Part shown: one piece after another, positions 9,399-12,500 of the stretch
Position numbering within the stretch: position 1 is the first letter of the stretch
Layout: each line of letters opens with the position of its first letter
Assembly: GCA_009760855.2 (NCBI GenBank)
Contig: WPIO01000303.1
Span: forward strand, 1 to 12,500
DNA from: Cristatella mucedo
Taxonomy: Eukaryota; Bryozoa; Phylactolaemata; Cristatellidae
Length of the DNA stretch: 12,500 nucleotides
Direction of reading: 5' to 3'
Translations under genes and position numbers: made by a program
Notes under the pieces: generated by a model
What the model saw: the letters and a program-made list of their open reading frames with translations, nothing else
Told to the model about the DNA's origin: nothing
Database searches by the model: none

Positions 9399-10197
9399 TT
9401 TCCTCGTCGCCGCCTCCGCCCCGATATGGCCCAGTGGACTGCATAACATTATAGGTCTTTTGGAGAAACTGTCTGAGGACACAAGCGGAGCACTTGAGAC
9501 TGGAAGAAGCGAAGCTGGCAGTCTTTGTATATTGAACTTTAGCATTTTGGCTCTGTTGCCAGTTGATGCAGCATGTTAAGGAAGATTGACCGCCTTCAGA
9601 AAAACCCGCCGAGTCCAAAAATGACCTTCAAAGACGCTCCCTGTGAGCTCCACTCTCTTGAGACCGAGTTATTAATACTTCGAGAAGACCTGTGAAGAGA
9701 ATTACTAATAGATGCCAAAAGGAGATGGGAATTTTGGGAAGTTGCACTTGAACAAAGAACTCACCGGAGGACACAGATGCATTGAGAACTCTCTCAAAAC
9801 AATGGTCTGGCGGCGGAGGGAGATATTTCAAGAATAATGAAGAACAGCTTAGACTATCTCAGACATGCCCGCATGCGAACTTTTTAATTTCAATTTTATG
9901 CTGAAATGCAGCAATTACGTCTGCAGTGGCCGGGACTGAAGACGGCATCTGCTATTCGACTTAAGCCGGTTCAGGCGTGGGGAGATAGCTCCACAACCGA
10001 CAGTCCAAGAAGGTAGCGACGATTCCCGACGCTGATTTCCGTAGCTGCACTCCATAGGTGCTGTTTTAAATATGTGGTGGTTGCAAGCTTGTTTGCAGCT
10101 GCTTTATCTACTGTCTGCTATTCACTATTGTCTACTATCAACTCTGTATTACTGTCATAGGTGGAGAAGAAGTAGTATTTGAAAGTTGAGTTTACAG
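9399..10197. other. Intergenic stretch, no gene recognised
   Basis: No conserved motif, RNA gene or repeat seen. Open frames at 9316-9618 and 9628-9831 on the minus strand are short, low-information and unsupported; the first overlaps the SINE tail. Confidence 0.5.
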
Positions 10198-10370
10198 GGC
10201 CGTGATAGCCCAGGAGGCAAGGTGCTCGCTCTTCACGACCGAGATCGTGGGTTCAAGTTCTGCAGTCGGCAATCCTTAACTGTCAACGGCAAGCGGCGCT
10301 AAAAGCCGTTAAGGCTCTTGCACCGCTATGCAAATGAGGCTGCTAAATCGGCTAGTATTTTTTAAGTCTT
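10198..10370 (+). mobile_element. tRNA-derived SINE, family A, copy 3 (best preserved head)
   Basis: The head has a good RNA polymerase III box A, TAGCCCAGGAGG (about 10207-10218), and box B, GGTTCAAGTTC (about 10251-10261), at tRNA-like spacing. Between them is TCTTCACGACCGAGATCGTG, an anticodon-arm-like stem. The body AATCCTTAACTGTCAACGGC leads to GGCTCTTGCACC and the family tail GCTATGCAAATGAGGCTGCT, AAATCGGCTAG and T6. ATGCAAAT (10328-10335) is an exact POU-octamer word, perhaps by chance. This is not a functional tRNA gene: the acceptor stem does not pair over 7 bases. Confidence 0.8.
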
Positions 10371-10530
10371 ACGTGCTAAGGTGCTGGCACTTTACGACTA
10401 GACCGTGGATTCGAGTCCTGCAGCAGACGATCCCTTGCTGTCTGCTGATGCCGGGGTAGTAGCCTTAAAGGTTCTTCAGACGCTATATAAATGAGGCTGG
10501 TGAATTAGCTGACCTTTATTTTATTCGACA
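10371..10530 (+). mobile_element. tRNA-derived SINE, family A, copy 4, head-to-tail with copy 3
   Basis: AAGGTGCTGGCACTTTACGA, box-B-like GGATTCGAGTCCTGCAGC and the tail GCTATATAAATGAGGCTGGT, GAATTAGCTGACC match family A. The box A region is lost or fused into the T-rich end of copy 3. The body contains an 8-bp hairpin, CAGCAGAC (10421-10428) with GTCTGCTG (10440-10447). Direct abutment suggests a nested or tandem insertion into the A/T-rich tail of the earlier copy. Confidence 0.75.
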
Positions 10531-11789
10531 AGAAATGTTAACAAAGTTAGACAGAAGAGATTTGGGTATTCAAAAAGAATATATTCATTTGCTAACGGCA
10601 CAGAGGAAATTTTTTGCTCGTCATTTTCAACGCATCCAGCTAGTCAATCTAATAATAAATTGTTTAGTCATAATTACCGGTGTGTCTTTTTATTAGGACC
10701 TACTTTTTAATATGTTTGATGATCTACTACCTGCCTAATAATTAGTTTCTCCAGCAGTGTATACTTTTATCTATGCAAAATCAACAAAATTGGGTCAAAG
10801 CGGCCAAGCAGACGTTCATTCCAGCATGTTTTTCATCTGCGTGAGCTGTTCTTCGTGTGCTTATAGATGCTGAAGTTGTGCATGTTAGCAGTAATCAGAC
10901 AATCTGCTCTTAACCAGCACATTGAAAATGCCTAGAAATAGCTTCATTTATTAAGCCACGTTGAGTCGCGAGCACATTAAAATAGCAGCATTTCGGATTT
11001 GAGCGACAAAGACTGCATTCGGCAGACGTTTACCGACGAGAGCCGTGAGATGTGACCCGTGCATTCGTAGGCATCGTCTACAGCGCTACAGCGCCTCGAC
11101 CGATCTGAGGGAGTAGCGAGCTAGACAATGCCGCTCCTAGCGGGCTTGAACAATTTCCATTGACGGCTATTCGAGCATAACTATTTCAAGCTGTACCGAG
11201 CTATTCGCGAGTCATGAAGACCAGCAGGCCAGCTTCCGGGTCATAGCCCCGTCATCACCTCGCAGCCGATAGGATGCTTTCCGGCTACGTGGATCAGACG
11301 ATCGCGGCAGACCTTCTTCGAAGAGATTGCAGCGCCTGCGTCCGAGACCAATGAGAAAACGGATTCCGTAACTGCTTCTACTTATTTGAGGTGGAGGATT
11401 TCGCTGTGCAGCAAAGCTAACGTCGATCGCTGCAGCGAGGCGTCCAACGTAACGCCAAAGCTGCAGGTCGGACAGAAAAGGCCGCTCTCTGTTGTTGCCA
11501 GAAAGAGTGCATTTCCTAAAGCTCGACCTAACTGCCAAACTCGGATGCACTCGTGGCGTAGCGGCCGTGGCCGGCGAGGGCCTTCTAAAGCCGCCACTGG
11601 ACGATTGCTAGCAGGCACGGCATCCTCTGACCCGACATTAAAAAAAAGGGAGAACAGTCGTTCTTCATAGCATCTGCTCCATGCGTAGCAATTGGCATTT
11701 GCACACTTATGCTAACTGAAATTATGAAGATTGTACCGCCAACCAAGCGGCATGCTCTCTTTCCAGCATATGTGCCCAAAATGGTATTT
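10531..11789. other. Intergenic stretch, no gene recognised
   Basis: The first half (to about 10990) is AT-rich with stops in every frame. The second half is GC-richer and has overlapping short frames on both strands (11212-11550, 11382-11618, 11386-11670) with no recognisable domain. Nothing here is supported as a gene. Confidence 0.5.
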
Positions 11790-11862
11790 AGTTATCTTAG
11801 GGCATTGTACGCAATACAAACGAATTATATTATATTATTGTACAATTTATTATTATTATTGC
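11790..11862 (+). repeat. Possible SINE B tail remnant with ATT repeat
   Basis: TTAGGGCATTGTACGCAATA, CAAACGAATTATATTATATT and TTATTATTATTATT run in the same order as the 3' end of the family B copy (GGGGCGCTATATACACGAAT, TATATTTTTA). The GCGCCT...GAGATTAAG core is absent, so this may be a fragment or only a similar AT-rich microsatellite. Confidence 0.3.
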
Positions 11863-12129
11863 TATTACCCTCAGGCATGCAAATGGCGGACACATAGATC
11901 TTCGTTTCTCTTTCACCAGCCTTAGGCGCTTCGATATTCGTTGCTCTTTGATTTGCCTTATACTAACTAGTCACATTTAATAAACCTGTTTCATAAATGC
12001 AAAAACAAGAATAAAAATGGGAGACAAAGCAAAGCACAAAGCTCGAAAGCTTTGCTTTTGAAAACGACGAAGGAACTTCGCCCCAGATGCGAATGCAAAA
12101 AGAAAATGTAAATGCGTAACCAAAGCCGA

Positions 12130-12270
12130 GCTGGTTTGGTCTAGCGGTTAAGGTGCTCGCTCCGACCAAGGTATGACTGATGTCGTGGGCTCGAGCCCCA
12201 AGGCATATGTGAAGCGCCTGAATAGAGATTAAGTTCTCTTGGGGCGCTATATACACGAATTATATTTTTA
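12130..12270 (+). mobile_element. tRNA-derived SINE, family B, complete-looking copy
   Basis: The box A TGGTCTAGCGG (about 12137-12147) and box-B-like GGCTCGAGCCC (about 12188-12198) sit at tRNA spacing. The conserved GAAGCGCCTGAATAGAGATT, AAGTTCTCT, GGGGCGCT stem-like core follows, where GCGCC and GGCGC can pair, and then an AT-rich tail. The core matches the fragment at 9296 and the inverted copy at 12432. It differs from family A in body and tail. Confidence 0.8.
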
Positions 12271-12299
12271 TATATATTATAAAAAAAGCGAATAGCTCC

Positions 12300-12395
12300 T
12301 CCAGCCGAGCGACGGTCTTGATTGGCTGCGCCATCTTGAACCGGCGCCATCGCTTTGCAGCTGACGTTCGAAGTCGTAGCCAATCAGCGGTCAAG
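12300..12395. promoter_or_regulatory. Promoter-like segment: two opposed CCAAT boxes and a YY1-like site
   Basis: ATTGG (12321-12325) and CCAAT (12380-12384) lie in inverted TGATTGGCTxCG contexts. GCGCCATCTTG (about 12329-12339) is the reverse complement of CAAGATGGCGC, a YY1-like element, and a second GCGCCAT follows at about 12344. On the minus strand a TATATTTTC word lies near 12415. No gene is seen attached on either side within the window, so this is inference from motifs only. Confidence 0.3.
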
Positions 12396-12431
12396 CTGTC
12401 GCACAGGGGAAAATATACAGTCCATTTGTCA

Positions 12432-12500
12432 AGCCCCCTAAGACAACTTAATCTCTATTCAGGCGCTTCACACATGCTACGGGGCTCGAGCCCTCGACCT
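12432..12500 (-). mobile_element. tRNA-derived SINE, family B, inverted copy cut by the window end
   Basis: The reverse complement reads GGGCTCGAGCCCCGTAGCAT, then GTGAAGCGCCTGAATAGAGA, TTAAGTTGTCTTAGGGGGCT, matching the copy at 12130 in opposite orientation. Its tRNA-like head continues beyond base 12500. Confidence 0.8.

Noticed and set aside
10198-10275. Functional tRNA gene
   Set aside because: Box A and box B are present but the acceptor stem does not pair and the same head recurs with a SINE body and tail.
11212-11670. Overlapping open frames on both strands as a host exon
   Set aside because: No recognisable domain, no clear splice-site context and equal openness on both strands in GC-richer DNA.

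Overview
The window looks like nuclear DNA of a eukaryote. It has long (CA)n/(TA)n microsatellites, at least two families of tRNA-derived SINEs with box A/box B heads and (ATT)n-type tails, large gene-free stretches, and no intact host gene that I can support. I cannot name the species. The repeats fit an invertebrate- or alga-like genome, and the foreign insert described below uses TGA as tryptophan, as in mitochondrial code 4 (cnidarians, sponges, many fungi, red algae and others).

The main feature is a roughly 5.1-kb insert at about 2604-7709 that does not resemble its surroundings. Read with TGA as Trp, it holds two long plus-strand genes placed head to tail. The first (2654-5372, about 905 codons) is a family-B, protein-primed-type DNA polymerase. 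Its Exo I, Exo II and Exo III motifs, YxGG motif and motifs A, B and C occur in the expected order. The second (5382-7652, about 756 codons) is a single-subunit, T7/mitochondrial-type RNA polymerase with the RGRVYP, motif A, motif B, HSLDA and motif C (HDA) signatures. Only 9 bases separate the two genes, and they share a reading frame. This pair is the gene set of linear 'invertron' plasmids of mitochondria: the DNA polymerase would copy the plasmid from a terminal protein primer and the RNA polymerase would transcribe it. Here both genes are broken (two isolated TAA codons, and about five single-base frameshifts of which two lie in homopolymers), so this is a decayed nuclear copy of a mitochondrial plasmid. 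A perfect 11-bp hairpin abuts the first ATG, and a second hairpin has the final stop codon in its loop.

Layout: 1-170 nothing recognised; 171-367 (CA)-(TA)-(GT) compound microsatellite able to fold on itself; 368-1288 no gene, with a few telomere-like CCCTAA words; 1289-1436 second CA/TA microsatellite; about 1690-1858 SINE family A; 1859-2603 no gene, a G13 run and a GC-rich foldback; 2604-7709 plasmid insert; 7710-7990 nothing; 7991-8268 a 73-bp unit present twice; 8355-8520 SINE A on the minus strand, ending in a perfect 14-bp snapback hairpin; 8521-9228 nothing; 9229-9398 a SINE B tail between two 19-bp direct repeats; 9399-10197 nothing; 10198-10530 two SINE A copies head to tail; 10531-11789 nothing; 11790-11862 a possible SINE B tail remnant; 12130-12270 and 12432-12500 two inverted SINE B copies with a promoter-like CCAAT/YY1-like segment between them.

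All calls come from reading the sequence by eye; no database search was run.
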